Origin: Nocardioides donggukensis
GTDB taxonomy: Bacteria; Actinomycetota; Actinomycetes; Propionibacteriales; Nocardioidaceae
NCBI RefSeq assembly: GCF_014842875.1
Contig: NZ_JACYXZ010000004.1
Location: 236,532-300,531, forward strand
Direction: 5' to 3'
Length of the DNA stretch: 64,000 nt
A program made the position numbers and the translations under genes. Under the pieces are notes generated by a model, which saw only the letters and a list, made by a program, of their open reading frames with translations, had not been told where the DNA came from and made no database searches. Shown piece after piece: positions 25,444 through 33,066 of the stretch (position 1 is the stretch's first letter; every line of letters begins with the position of its first letter).

Positions 25444-25559
25444 CCCGCCTCCTCGCTTGTGGTGAATCCTAGGGCTCACGTGCTGGGCCTCTGGCACTTG
25501 GCTCGCCGTTGCGGGCCGGTTGTCGAACAGGTCGCGGGCGAGCCCATCGTCCATCCGAC

Positions 25560-27038
25560 TCACGAGGCCACCGCCGACGTGATGTCCAGCCGCTCCGACG
25601 ACCACTTGTCGCCGCGCTTCACGATCGGGAGGACGGTCACCCTCAGCAACGAGCGCAGCACCGCCCGCTGCACGTCCACCGGAGCCTCCATGAACTTCGC
25701 CCCGGGATCGGCGGCGCAGAAGATCGGGGAGGTGGACGACTGCTTCGCGGCCTCCGCCAGCCGCGCGTCAATCTCCGCGATCTCGGTCTCCGCCTTGGCC
25801 CTCTTGCGGTTGAAATCGCGCGTGTCGAGCAGGTCGTCATCCCACTCGCGCTCCAACTGCTCGACCCGCCTGGTCAGCGTCATACGGCGCTCCCGATCCC
25901 CCTTCGTCGCGCCTTCGCTGTCGTGGCCGAGCATCGCCCCGATGATCTCTGGGTCTCGCACCTTCTCCGCTACGACCTCGCGCACGAAGTCGTCGGTCTT
26001 CTCCGCCGCGATGCTCAGGTGGTTCTGCTCTGAGCAGCGGTAGTAGTACCTCCGGGGGCAGTCGCACTTCCTGACCTCGCCCCTGACCGGGCACGTCGGC
26101 AGGTGATTCACCTTCGAGGTCGGGCGCATCAGCGCGCCGCAGTCCGCCACCCCGCAGACGTACGACCGCGACCCCAGCCACCGAGGCTCGGTCGAGGTGT
26201 GGATGCGTCGCGAGGGGTCGAGCAGCATTGACGCGCACGCGTTCCACTTGTCCTTGTCCACGATCGCGGGCCAGTCCGCCTCGCCGATAACCTCGAAGCG
26301 CGTCGGGCAGTCCTCGCGGCTCTCGTGGCGGCGGTCGGCGCGTCCCTTGTGCACCAGCCCGGCATTGCGAGGGCGCACAAGCACGTCGCGCAGCCGCATG
26401 TAGGTCCACGGCTTGCCGGTCGATGTCTTGTGCCCCTTCGCGTTGAGTTCGTTCGCCACACCACGCAGCGACCGGCCCGCGAGGATTGCCTTCGTGGCGT
26501 CGCGGATCACCTTGGCCTCGTCCTCACGGACCGTCACACCGTCGTTGTTGTAGCCGTAGGGCCGTGGGCCTCCTCGGTACTTGCCCGACTCAGCCGCCTG
26601 GCGCTTCGCGGCCCTCATTCGGTCCTTGGCGTGCTCCACCTCGTACTGCGCGATGTTGCCCAGCGTCCGGGCCACCATCCGCCCCGACGGGGTGGTGAGG
26701 TCCACCTCCCCGGCCTTCACGGTCTGGATCAGCAGCCCGTGGTCATCGGCCAGCCGGACGAACCTGTCGAGGTCGGCCACCCGGCGCGTCAGGCGGTCCG
26801 TGTGCCACGTGACGATGCCGTTGACCTGCCCGTCCTTGACCGCCCTCAGCATCTCCTCGTACTGCGGGCGGCGCTTGCCGCTGTAGGCGCTCAGGTCGTT
26901 GTCCACGTACACCGCGACGACCTCCCAGCCCAACCGTTCGGCGAGGTCGCGGCAGTCCTTCTCCTGTCGCTCGACGCCGAGCCCGGCGCCAGCCCGGTCC
27001 TTGCTGATCCGGCAGTAGATCGCCGCGCGGACCTTCAT
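25560..27038 (-). CDS. Large serine recombinase/integrase
   Basis: 492 aa. The N-terminal resolvase domain starts MKVRAAIYCRISKDRAG with catalytic S12 and continues through VDNDLSAYSGKRRPQY and the NGIVTWHTDRLTRR helix region. The recombinase domain is at about 150-280. A zinc ribbon follows, with cysteines in SYVCGVADCG and TCPVRGEVRKCDCPRRYYYRC. A coiled-coil segment lies at about 385-440. It sits near the right end of the element, as is usual for serine integrases. The ATG start overlaps the preceding ORF stop. It should join attP and attB at the TC dinucleotide and, with a directionality factor, excise the element. Confidence 0.95.
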   Translation of the reverse strand: MKVRAAIYCRISKDRAGAGLGVERQEKDCRDLAERLGWEVVAVYVDNDLSAYSGKRRPQYEEMLRAVKDGQVNGIVTWHTDRLTRRVADLDRFVRLADDHGLLIQTVKAGEVDLTTPSGRMVARTLGNIAQYEVEHAKDRMRAAKRQAAESGKYRGGPRPYGYNNDGVTVREDEAKVIRDATKAILAGRSLRGVANELNAKGHKTSTGKPWTYMRLRDVLVRPRNAGLVHKGRADRRHESREDCPTRFEVIGEADWPAIVDKDKWNACASMLLDPSRRIHTSTEPRWLGSRSYVCGVADCGALMRPTSKVNHLPTCPVRGEVRKCDCPRRYYYRCSEQNHLSIAAEKTDDFVREVVAEKVRDPEIIGAMLGHDSEGATKGDRERRMTLTRRVEQLEREWDDDLLDTRDFNRKRAKAETEIAEIDARLAEAAKQSSTSPIFCAADPGAKFMEAPVDVQRAVLRSLLRVTVLPIVKRGDKWSSERLDITSAVAS

Positions 27039-27445
27039 CGCGCACCGCCCAGCCGCAGTGCCGCGAGGCGCTGCTCATCGAAGTCTCGCTGCGGGCCGTA
27101 GGTCTTGTCCGTCATCGCGAGGTTGACGATCCGCACCTTGTCCGGCCTCGGCGGGTCGCCGAACTCGCACCAGAACTTCCGCGCGCGGTCCTCGGTGAAC
27201 AGGTAGACGTTGGTCCGCTTCCAGAACTTCCCCCGCTCCCCGAAGGTGCGGACGATGCGTCCGACCCGCACGGAGTCGGCGGAAGCGAAGCCCGGCGTCC
27301 GGCCTCCTCGGACCCACCAGTGCGGGGCGAAGTCGGCGTAGGTCTTGGCCCACGTCCACGTGAGCGTCGGGGCCAGGTCGAGCCACCATCGCAGGTCGTC
27401 TGGTGTGGCCGGTCTGTCCCAATCTGGGATGCTGTCGTTGCTCAT
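27035..27445 (-). CDS. Hypothetical protein upstream of and coupled to the integrase
   Basis: 136 aa, not recognised. Trp-rich N-terminal half (WWLDLAPTLTWTWAKTYADF), then basic segments and a C-terminal tail. GAGAGGAC precedes the ATG at 27445. Its stop overlaps the integrase start (ATGA), so they are translated together. A regulatory or directionality role is possible but unproven. Confidence 0.6.
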   Translation of the reverse strand: MSNDSIPDWDRPATPDDLRWWLDLAPTLTWTWAKTYADFAPHWWVRGGRTPGFASADSVRVGRIVRTFGERGKFWKRTNVYLFTEDRARKFWCEFGDPPRPDKVRIVNLAMTDKTYGPQRDFDEQRLAALRLGGAR

Positions 27446-27469
27446 CGAGGTGTCCTCTCGGTGGGTACA

Positions 27470-27499
27470 GCCCGTCCGGTGTTCCAGCACCGGGCGGGC
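27470..27499. promoter_or_regulatory. 12-bp hairpin in the leader of the integrase operon
   Basis: GCCCGTCCGGTG and its complement (one mismatch) around TTCCAG lie 25 bp upstream of the first gene of the integrase operon and inside the right end. It could be an operator or an attenuator. Confidence 0.4.
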
Positions 27500-27554
27500 G
27501 CTTTCGTTGCGAGGGCAGGCCATGACCACGGCCTCTGCCGTCTCTCCTGCCCTC

Positions 27555-27583
27555 ATATGTCAATCTTACAGTCTTGACTCGTC
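27555..27583. other. attR element half-site and core
   Basis: Inward to outward: ATATGTCAA (27555-27563), a 7-nt spacer, GTCTTGAC (27571-27578), core TC (27579-27580) and then GTC shared with the left core. Joined to the left half it makes a 50-bp palindromic attP. Confidence 0.85.
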
Positions 27584-27937
27584 GAGCCGCCGCCCGCCTC
27601 CCGCCGCGAGCCGCTGGGCGAGGCGCCGGACCGCCTCGTCGGAGGGGAACCGCACCGAGGTCGGCTCGAGCCCCGACCCCCGGTCCACCCAGACCTGGTC
27701 GGCGCCGTTGACCAGCACGTCGGTCACCCCCGGCTCCCGCAGCAGCGGCTCCAGGACACCGGCCCCGAGCACCTCGGCCCGGAGCGTCTCGTGGACCGCG
27801 AGGACGGTCGCGTCGCCGACCGGGCGGCCCGCCGACCGGAGGGCGTCCGCGACCCGCTGCGGGGTCACCGTCCCGCGGCCGACGGCCAGCCGGCCCCGGA
27901 CCTCCTCGACCAGCGTCGCCGGCGTCGGGTCGGTCAC
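27579..27937 (-). pseudogene. tadA: tadA/cpaF pilus ATPase, 5' part
   Basis: N-terminal 119 codons: MTDPTPATLVEEVRGRLAVG, then helices and VLEPLLREPGVTDVLVNGAD, typical of the TadA N-terminal domain. In the integrated state the frame runs four codons into the element and stops at 27566. GTG at 27937 overlaps the cpaE-like stop (GTGA). With the 841-nt downstream part it totals exactly 1,200 nt. Confidence 0.9.
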
Positions 27938-28986
27938 GCCGCCGCTCCCCGGGCCTCGGCCGCGAGCGCGGCCAGCGCCTCCCGGGCGGCCCGGGCGAGC
28001 ACGCTGCGTCGCGACCTCACCGGACCCAGGCCGAGGTCGACCGCCTCGTCCAGCCCCCGCTGGTCCGGCATGGTGGCGATGACCGGCGCCCCCACCAGCC
28101 GCGCGACCTCGTCAGGGTCGACGCCGGGGCCACGCACCACCACCGACACCGGGCCGCACCGCTGGGCGCGGTCGACGAAGCGCGCCGCCGAGGACAGCCC
28201 CGGGACGGTGCCCCGAACCGTCACCACCAGGTGCCGGCACCGGGTCATCAGGTCCTCGACCACCGTCCCGCCGCCCCGCGGGAGGTCGAGGACCACCCAC
28301 GCGTGGCCCCGCGTGCCGGCGGCCAGCGCCTCGCGGGCGGCGAAGGCCTGCAGGGAGCCCCGCGGACCCGGGGACCAGGTGAGCACGCCGAGCCCGCGTC
28401 GTCGAGGCAAGGAGTCCCGCAGGGCCCGGGCGCTCAGCCGGCCGCTGGTCTGCTGGAGCGCGTCCCACCGCACCCCCTGGAGGCGGTCCAGTCCCAGCAC
28501 CCGGTCCACCCCGGGTCCCCACGGGTCGGCGTCGATGAGACAGGCCGGCGCCTCCAGGGCCGCGGTCGCGGCCAGCGCGCAGGCGAACGTGGTCGCCCCG
28601 CTCCCTCCGGAGCCGCCGACCACGCCGACGCTGACCCCCGTGGGCGACGCGCCCTCCCCGGCCTCGGCGAGCACCTCGAGGACCCAGGCGTCGGACCGCG
28701 GGAGCTCGGCGACGTTCTCGGCACCGACCGCGAGGGCCGAGCGGAAGGTGTGGTCCGGGACCCGACCCCAGCCCACCAGGTGCACCCCGCCGCGCCGACC
28801 CGGGGAGCTGGCGGCGACCTCGTCGACCAGGTCGACCCCCAGCAGGACCACCGTCGCCGTCGGCCACGACCGCAGCGCCTCGGTGGCGTCGCCGGCGACC
28901 ACCGGCTCGCCGCCCGCGGCCGCTGCCAGGCGCAGCAGCTCCTCCAGCAGGTCGTGGTCCCGGGTCACGATCAGAGGTCGTCGCAT
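27934..28986 (-). CDS. CpaE-like/septum-site-determining-like protein of the Tad locus
   Basis: 350 aa with an N-terminal receiver-like domain and a C-terminal MinD/ParA-fold domain. The P-loop reads VGGSGGSGATTFA, lacking the lysines of a canonical deviant Walker A, so ATP hydrolysis is doubtful. The DADPWGPGVDRVLG stretch matches the ParA switch region. It helps position the Tad machine in related systems. The start MRRPLIVTRDHDLL at 28986 is preferred to the longer open frame. Divergent from the HAD gene. Confidence 0.82.
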   Translation of the reverse strand: MRRPLIVTRDHDLLEELLRLAAAAGGEPVVAGDATEALRSWPTATVVLLGVDLVDEVAASSPGRRGGVHLVGWGRVPDHTFRSALAVGAENVAELPRSDAWVLEVLAEAGEGASPTGVSVGVVGGSGGSGATTFACALAATAALEAPACLIDADPWGPGVDRVLGLDRLQGVRWDALQQTSGRLSARALRDSLPRRRGLGVLTWSPGPRGSLQAFAAREALAAGTRGHAWVVLDLPRGGGTVVEDLMTRCRHLVVTVRGTVPGLSSAARFVDRAQRCGPVSVVVRGPGVDPDEVARLVGAPVIATMPDQRGLDEAVDLGLGPVRSRRSVLARAAREALAALAAEARGAAA

Positions 28987-29114
28987 GGGTACGACGCTCC
29001 CCCGGCGCGGCGTCGTACCGCTGCGGCACCCGGCCGTCCTGGGGACGGAGCCACCCCGCGCGAAACCTGTGGACGCGGACCGGGTCGACGCCGGGATCCG
29101 CCACAGCGCCACCT

Positions 29115-29120
29115 AGGATG
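29115..29120 (+). promoter_or_regulatory. -10 element, HAD gene leaderless start
   Basis: TAGGAT ends 7 nt before the ATG at 29127. Confidence 0.5.
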
Positions 29121-29126
29121 TGGCGC

Positions 29127-29924
29127 ATGGCAACGCGGACCGCGGCCTTCTTCGACCTCGACAAGACGATCATCGCGAAGTCGAGCACGCTGGCTTTCAG
29201 CAGGTCCTTCCAGGCGGGAGGGCTGATCTCGCGGCGCGCCGTGCTGCGCAGCGCCTACGCCCAGTTCGTCTACCTCGTGGGCGGCGCCGACCACGACCAG
29301 ATGGAGAAGATGCGGCAGTTCATGTCGCAGTTGTGCGCGGGCTGGGACGTCGCCACCGTCAACCAGATCGTCGCCGAGACGCTCCACCACATCGTCGACC
29401 CGCTGGTCTACGACGAGGCCGTGAACCTCATCGAGGAGCACCACCTCGCCGGCCGCGAGGTGATCATCGTGTCGACCTCCGGCTCCGAGGTGGTCGGACC
29501 GATCGGGGAGATGCTCGGCGCCGACCGGGTGATCGCCACCCGGATGCAGATCGTCGACGGGCGCTACACCGGCGAGATCGACTACTACGCCTATGCCGAG
29601 ACCAAGGCCGAGGCGATCCGCGAGCTCGCCGACCGGCACGGCTTCGACCTCGCGCGCAGCTACGCCTACAGCGACTCGGTCACCGACGCGCCGATGCTGG
29701 AGGCGGTCGGACACCCGCACGCGGTGAACCCGGACAAGGAGCTGCGCCGGATCGCCGTCGCCAACGAGTGGCCGGTGCTGCTGTTCGCCAAGCCGGTGGC
29801 CCTGCGCAGCCGGGTCCGGCTGCCCCCTGCGAGGCCCACGCTGGCGGCGCTCGCCGTGGGCGGCGCGGTCGCCGTGGGCGGGGCGATCCTGGTCGGCGCG
29901 AAGCGACGCGGCCAGTCCGCCTGA
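29127..29924 (+). CDS. HAD-IB family hydrolase/phosphatase
   Basis: 265 aa. Motif I is FFDLDKTI, motif II is STSGSEV, and the later DxxxD loop is SDSVTDAPML. Typical of SerB-like HAD-IB enzymes; the substrate is unknown. The C terminus has a hydrophobic tail (LAALAVGGAVAVGGAILVG) with a basic end, so it is probably membrane-tethered. ATG at 29127 was chosen over 29118 because a -10 element covers the latter. Gene order next to the Tad locus matches actinobacteria. Confidence 0.9.
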   Translation: MATRTAAFFDLDKTIIAKSSTLAFSRSFQAGGLISRRAVLRSAYAQFVYLVGGADHDQMEKMRQFMSQLCAGWDVATVNQIVAETLHHIVDPLVYDEAVNLIEEHHLAGREVIIVSTSGSEVVGPIGEMLGADRVIATRMQIVDGRYTGEIDYYAYAETKAEAIRELADRHGFDLARSYAYSDSVTDAPMLEAVGHPHAVNPDKELRRIAVANEWPVLLFAKPVALRSRVRLPPARPTLAALAVGGAVAVGGAILVGAKRRGQSA

Positions 29925-29998
29925 GTCGGCGCCCGCACCGGCCCGCCCGATCACGGGACGGTCACGCCGCGATCACGGGGACGGGTGGAAGTCAAGCC

Positions 29999-30027
29999 TT
30001 GTAACCGCCCGCCGACCGGCGTACACA
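29999..30027 (+). promoter_or_regulatory. Promoter of candidate Ms1-type RNA
   Basis: TTGTAA (29999-30004), 17-nt spacer, TACACA (30022-30027). Transcription would start near 30034. Confidence 0.5.
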
Positions 30028-30033
30028 TGAAGT

Positions 30034-30203
30034 GCAGGACAACTGAAGAACCCGCACATGAGCCGGGTACCCACGCATCGATCTACCCTTCCTACAGGGC
30101 GCTAGTCACCGGGATATTCCCGGGGCAGCAGTTGGAGCGAGTGCAGCTTGGTAGCCCTTGGTCTCGTGTGTCAGCGGCGGCACCCGACCACGTCGGGTGC
30201 CGC
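30034..30203 (+). ncRNA. Candidate Ms1/scr3559-type small RNA (RNA polymerase-binding)
   Basis: The 349-bp gap 29925-30273 holds no gene but has a promoter-like pair upstream and a perfect 11-bp hairpin (30177-30187 with 30193-30203, 5-nt loop) at its end. The body is less GC-rich than its surroundings. In M. tuberculosis the Ms1 RNA (MTS2823) lies between a HAD-IB gene (Rv3661) and Rv3662c, as recalled; here the same neighbours, a HAD gene and a Fic-like gene, flank the region. The identification rests on position and promoter/terminator shape, not on a sequence match. Confidence 0.5.
30177..30203 (+). terminator. 11-bp perfect hairpin
   Basis: Arms 30177-30187 and 30193-30203 with loop CCACG; no U-tract follows. 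Confidence 0.6.
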
Positions 30204-30273
30204 TCGCATGTCCTCCCACCCAGGCCGGCAGCGCCCGCAGCGCCCAGGTCCGCAGCGCCCAGGTCTGGAGCGT

Positions 30274-31038
30274 TCAGCCCTGCAGCGGGCTGGCCTCCGC
30301 CGCCACGGCGTACGCCTCGGCCGCATACAGCAGCCACGCGTGTACGCCGCTGCTGCCGCCGGCGCCGGCATAGGCGCGCAGGTTCGACTCGTACTCGGCC
30401 CGCAGCCGGCGGTGCGCCTCCTCGGGGACCAGCAGCGACAGCTCGTCGACCCCGCGCGAGACCAGGACCAGGCGCTCGGCGGCCCGGGCCACGATCCCGT
30501 TGTGCGAGGCGAACGGGGCGGCGGTCGCCAGCTCGGCGTGGACCACGGCGGCCACCAGCATCGCCGGCGCCGACGTGGGGGCGACCAGCCGTCCGGCCAG
30601 CACCCGCAGCCGGTCCGCGGCCTCGGCGTCCCGGGGCCGCCCCAAACGGGACTCGTCGACCTCGCCGGACCCGGCGAGCGAGTGCAGGCGGGCGAGGGCC
30701 TGCAGGGGCGCGCGCTGCAGCGTCGGCACCAGCCCGAGCAGCTCGACCGAGACCCGCAGGGCCGCGCGGGCCACGTCGTCCCCGGCGCCCGAGCGGACCG
30801 CCTCCAGCTCCGAGGCCGACCCCTCCAGCACCGCGGACGCCCAGGCACCCCGCAGCAGGGACTCACCGGTCAGCTCCGGCGGCGTGCGGCGCAGGCCCCG
30901 GTCCCGCAGCATCGCGTCCACCCCGTCCCGGGTGCCGGCGAAGGCCGACGGCACGCCCTCGAGGGCGGCGAGGGAGGCCAGAGGATCGGCCGGGGCACGC
31001 GAACCGGCACGTGAACCGGCGGGGGGATCGGGGGGCAT
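30274..31038 (-). CDS. Fic-like protein with degenerate active site
   Basis: 254 aa, helical. The region AAPFASHNGIVARAAERLVL lines up with the Fic motif HPFx(D/E)GNGRxxR. The catalytic histidine is replaced by alanine, and the glycines and arginine differ, so AMP-transfer is unlikely. Relatives in actinobacteria are often labelled oxidoreductase without support. ATG at 31038 gives MPPDPPAGSR; the frame is open to 31110. Divergent from the methyltransferase-like gene. Real function unknown. Confidence 0.65.
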   Translation of the reverse strand: MPPDPPAGSRAGSRAPADPLASLAALEGVPSAFAGTRDGVDAMLRDRGLRRTPPELTGESLLRGAWASAVLEGSASELEAVRSGAGDDVARAALRVSVELLGLVPTLQRAPLQALARLHSLAGSGEVDESRLGRPRDAEAADRLRVLAGRLVAPTSAPAMLVAAVVHAELATAAPFASHNGIVARAAERLVLVSRGVDELSLLVPEEAHRRLRAEYESNLRAYAGAGGSSGVHAWLLYAAEAYAVAAEASPLQG

Positions 31039-31078
31039 GGCACGGAAGGTTAGCCGCGGAATCGCCCGGGCCAGCAGG

Positions 31079-31084
31079 TAGCCT
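31079..31084 (+). promoter_or_regulatory. -10-like element, leaderless start of methyltransferase-like gene
   Basis: TAGCCT ends about 7 nt before the ATG at 31092. Confidence 0.4.
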
Positions 31085-31091
31085 CGATCCA

Positions 31092-31949
31092 ATGGACAGG
31101 CAGCACGCAACGGGACGACCGGCGTTCCCCTCGGACGCGGTGGCCTGGCTCGTCGGACCCGACCCGCGCTCGGTGGTGGTGCTGGGTCCCGGGGGCGTGG
31201 GCGGCCTCGCGGCGGCGTTCGCGGCCTCGGACCACGACGTCACCGAGGCCGGCCGGGGCACGGCCGCGGACCGCACGATGCAGCGCCTCCCCGACCGGTC
31301 CGTCGACGTCGTCGTCGCCGGCCAGGGACTGCCCGACGACCTGGCCGAGGTCGCCCGGGTGCTCCGCCCCGGAGGGCAGCTCGCGCTGGTCTGGAACGAG
31401 CGTGACCAGCGGATCCCCTGGGCGCGCAAGCTGGACCGGCTGCTGGAGACCCGGACCGCCGGTGACCGGCCCGAGGCGCCCGTGGTCAACTCCGGGTTGT
31501 TCGGCTACGTCGCCGACCGCTCGTTCACCTACTGGCAGGTAGTCAACCACGAGTCGCTCGCGGTGCTGCTGCGCGAGGAGCTGGCCGCGCTCGAGGAGGA
31601 GGAGCGCGAGACCAAGGTGGCCGCCGCCCTCGACCTGTACGCCGACTACGGCCGGGGCCGCGACGGCATGCAGATGCCCTGGATCAGCCGGTGCTTCAAG
31701 GCCACCGTCGTCGAGTCCGCCTGGGCCTCACCGCGGGCGCTGGACGAGGTCGACCGCGGGGACACCGACCGGCGCCGGCCCCCCGGGGCCGACACCGGTG
31801 CCGACAGTGGGGCCGACCGGACCGGCGCGGACGAGGGGACCGGACCGATCGAGCCGCCCCGCGACCCGGTCGGACGCCGCGGTGCCCCTGGGCCCGCCGG
31901 GGACGACGCAACCGACGGGGCCGACCTGCTGCTCATCGACTTCCGGTGA
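31092..31949 (+). CDS. SAM-dependent methyltransferase-like protein
   Basis: 285 aa. A Rossmann N-terminal part (VVVLGPGGVGGLAAAFAAS, then DVVVAGQGLPDDLAEVARVL and RPGGQLALVWNE) matches the UbiE/class I fold. Motif I is poor in acidic residues. A C-terminal tail of about 60 residues is rich in Asp/Gly/Pro and low in complexity. It ends 4 bp before the histidine kinase start, suggesting co-transcription. Substrate unknown. Confidence 0.7.
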   Translation: MDRQHATGRPAFPSDAVAWLVGPDPRSVVVLGPGGVGGLAAAFAASDHDVTEAGRGTAADRTMQRLPDRSVDVVVAGQGLPDDLAEVARVLRPGGQLALVWNERDQRIPWARKLDRLLETRTAGDRPEAPVVNSGLFGYVADRSFTYWQVVNHESLAVLLREELAALEEEERETKVAAALDLYADYGRGRDGMQMPWISRCFKATVVESAWASPRALDEVDRGDTDRRRPPGADTGADSGADRTGADEGTGPIEPPRDPVGRRGAPGPAGDDATDGADLLLIDFR

Positions 31950-31953
31950 GCTG

Positions 31954-33066
31954 ATGCGGCTGCGGGCGCGTCGTCGCCATCTCGGCACGGAGGCGGACCG
32001 CGCCACCTTCCGCACCCTGCACACCGCCTCGCTCGCCTCACCGGCGCTGCGCGAGGGGCTGACCGTGACCAGCGCGGAGCGCAGCATCCGGCACCTGCGC
32101 ACGCTGCTGGGCACCCCGGCCGTGGCGCTGACCGACACGGAGGGACCGCTGGCGTGGGACGGCGTCGCGAGCCACCACGTCGGCCAGTCCGCCGCCCTGG
32201 CCCGGGGCACGGTCTCCGAGGGACACACCAGGGTGGCGCTCGAGCGGGAGGTGCGCTGCCCGGTGCCGGCCTGCCCGATCCGGCAGGCGATCGTGTCCCC
32301 ACTGGTGGTGGAGGAGCGGATCGTCGGCACCCTGCAGGTCTTCAGCGGCGGGGCGACCGCGGCGCTGGTGCGGGCCTCCGACGAGGTGGCCCAGTGGGTC
32401 TCCGGGCAGCTGGAGCTGGCCGAGCTGGACGCCTCCCGGACCCGGCTGATGGAGGCCGAGGTCAGCGCCCTGCGGGCCCAGATCAGCCCGCACTTCATCT
32501 ACAACTCCCTCGGCGCGATCGCCTCGTTCGTGCGCACCGACCCCGACCGCGCCCGCGAACTGCTGCTCGACTTCGCCGACTTCACCCGCTACTCCTTCCG
32601 CCGGCACGGCGAGTTCACCACGCTCGCCGAGGAGCTGAGGTCGGTCGAGCGGTACCTCCTGCTCGAGCAGGCCCGCTTCGGCGACCGGCTGGCGGTGACC
32701 CTGCGGATCGCACCGGAGGTGCTGCCGGTGGCCGTCCCCTTCCTCTGCATCCAGCCGCTGGTCGAGAACGCCGTCCGGCACGGGCTGGCCGGGCACGGGA
32801 CCGGCCAGATCACGATCGTGGCCCGGGACCTGGGGCAGGAGTGCTCGATCGAGGTGGAGGACGACGGCTCCGGCGAGGACCCGGACCGGGTCCGCCGGGC
32901 ACTGGCCGGGGACGCCAGCCTGGACTCGGTCGGGCTCGGGAACGTGGACGCTCGGCTGCGCAACACCTTCGGGGACGACTACGGTCTGGTCGTGGAGACC
33001 GCCCCGGGTGCCGGCACGAAGGTGATCGTGCGGGTGCCCAAGTTCGCCCCCGGAGTGCACGCATGA
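31954..33066 (+). CDS. LytS-like sensor histidine kinase with GAF domain
   Basis: 370 aa, soluble (no membrane segment). A GAF domain spans about residues 40-150, with CPVPAC (C102, C107) in a loop. The His_kinase domain follows, with H180 in ISPHFIYNSLGAIASF, and a HATPase domain with N-box VENAVRHGL and VGLGNVDARL. It is the partner of the LytTR regulator downstream, with overlapping stop and start. Related systems sense carboxylates; here a symporter and acs follow. Signal unknown. Confidence 0.88.
   Translation: MRLRARRRHLGTEADRATFRTLHTASLASPALREGLTVTSAERSIRHLRTLLGTPAVALTDTEGPLAWDGVASHHVGQSAALARGTVSEGHTRVALEREVRCPVPACPIRQAIVSPLVVEERIVGTLQVFSGGATAALVRASDEVAQWVSGQLELAELDASRTRLMEAEVSALRAQISPHFIYNSLGAIASFVRTDPDRARELLLDFADFTRYSFRRHGEFTTLAEELRSVERYLLLEQARFGDRLAVTLRIAPEVLPVAVPFLCIQPLVENAVRHGLAGHGTGQITIVARDLGQECSIEVEDDGSGEDPDRVRRALAGDASLDSVGLGNVDARLRNTFGDDYGLVVETAPGAGTKVIVRVPKFAPGVHA

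Larger units (their letters stand above)
18668..27579. mobile_element. 8.9-kb serine-recombinase integrative element inside tadA
   Basis: The element lies between two copies of the core TCGTC (18668-18672 and 27579-27583); the distance between copies is 8,911 bp. Its ends carry paired inverted arms and the outside flanks are the two halves of tadA. Contents: a large serine recombinase next to the right end, a probable MerR-type excisionase, a RecA-fold ATPase, a type II restriction-modification pair, and several small proteins. No capsid, tail, relaxase or conjugation genes are seen, so it looks like a small integrative or satellite-like element. Codon composition is more varied and less GC-rich than the host, most clearly at 23080-23290. 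Confidence 0.9.

Noticed and set aside
18668..27579. Prophage
   Set aside because: No capsid, portal, terminase, tail or lysin genes; it is better called an integrative or satellite-like element.
31798..31953. Longer start for the histidine kinase
   Set aside because: The extension overlaps the low-complexity tail of the previous gene in another frame; ATG 31954 gives a normal N terminus.
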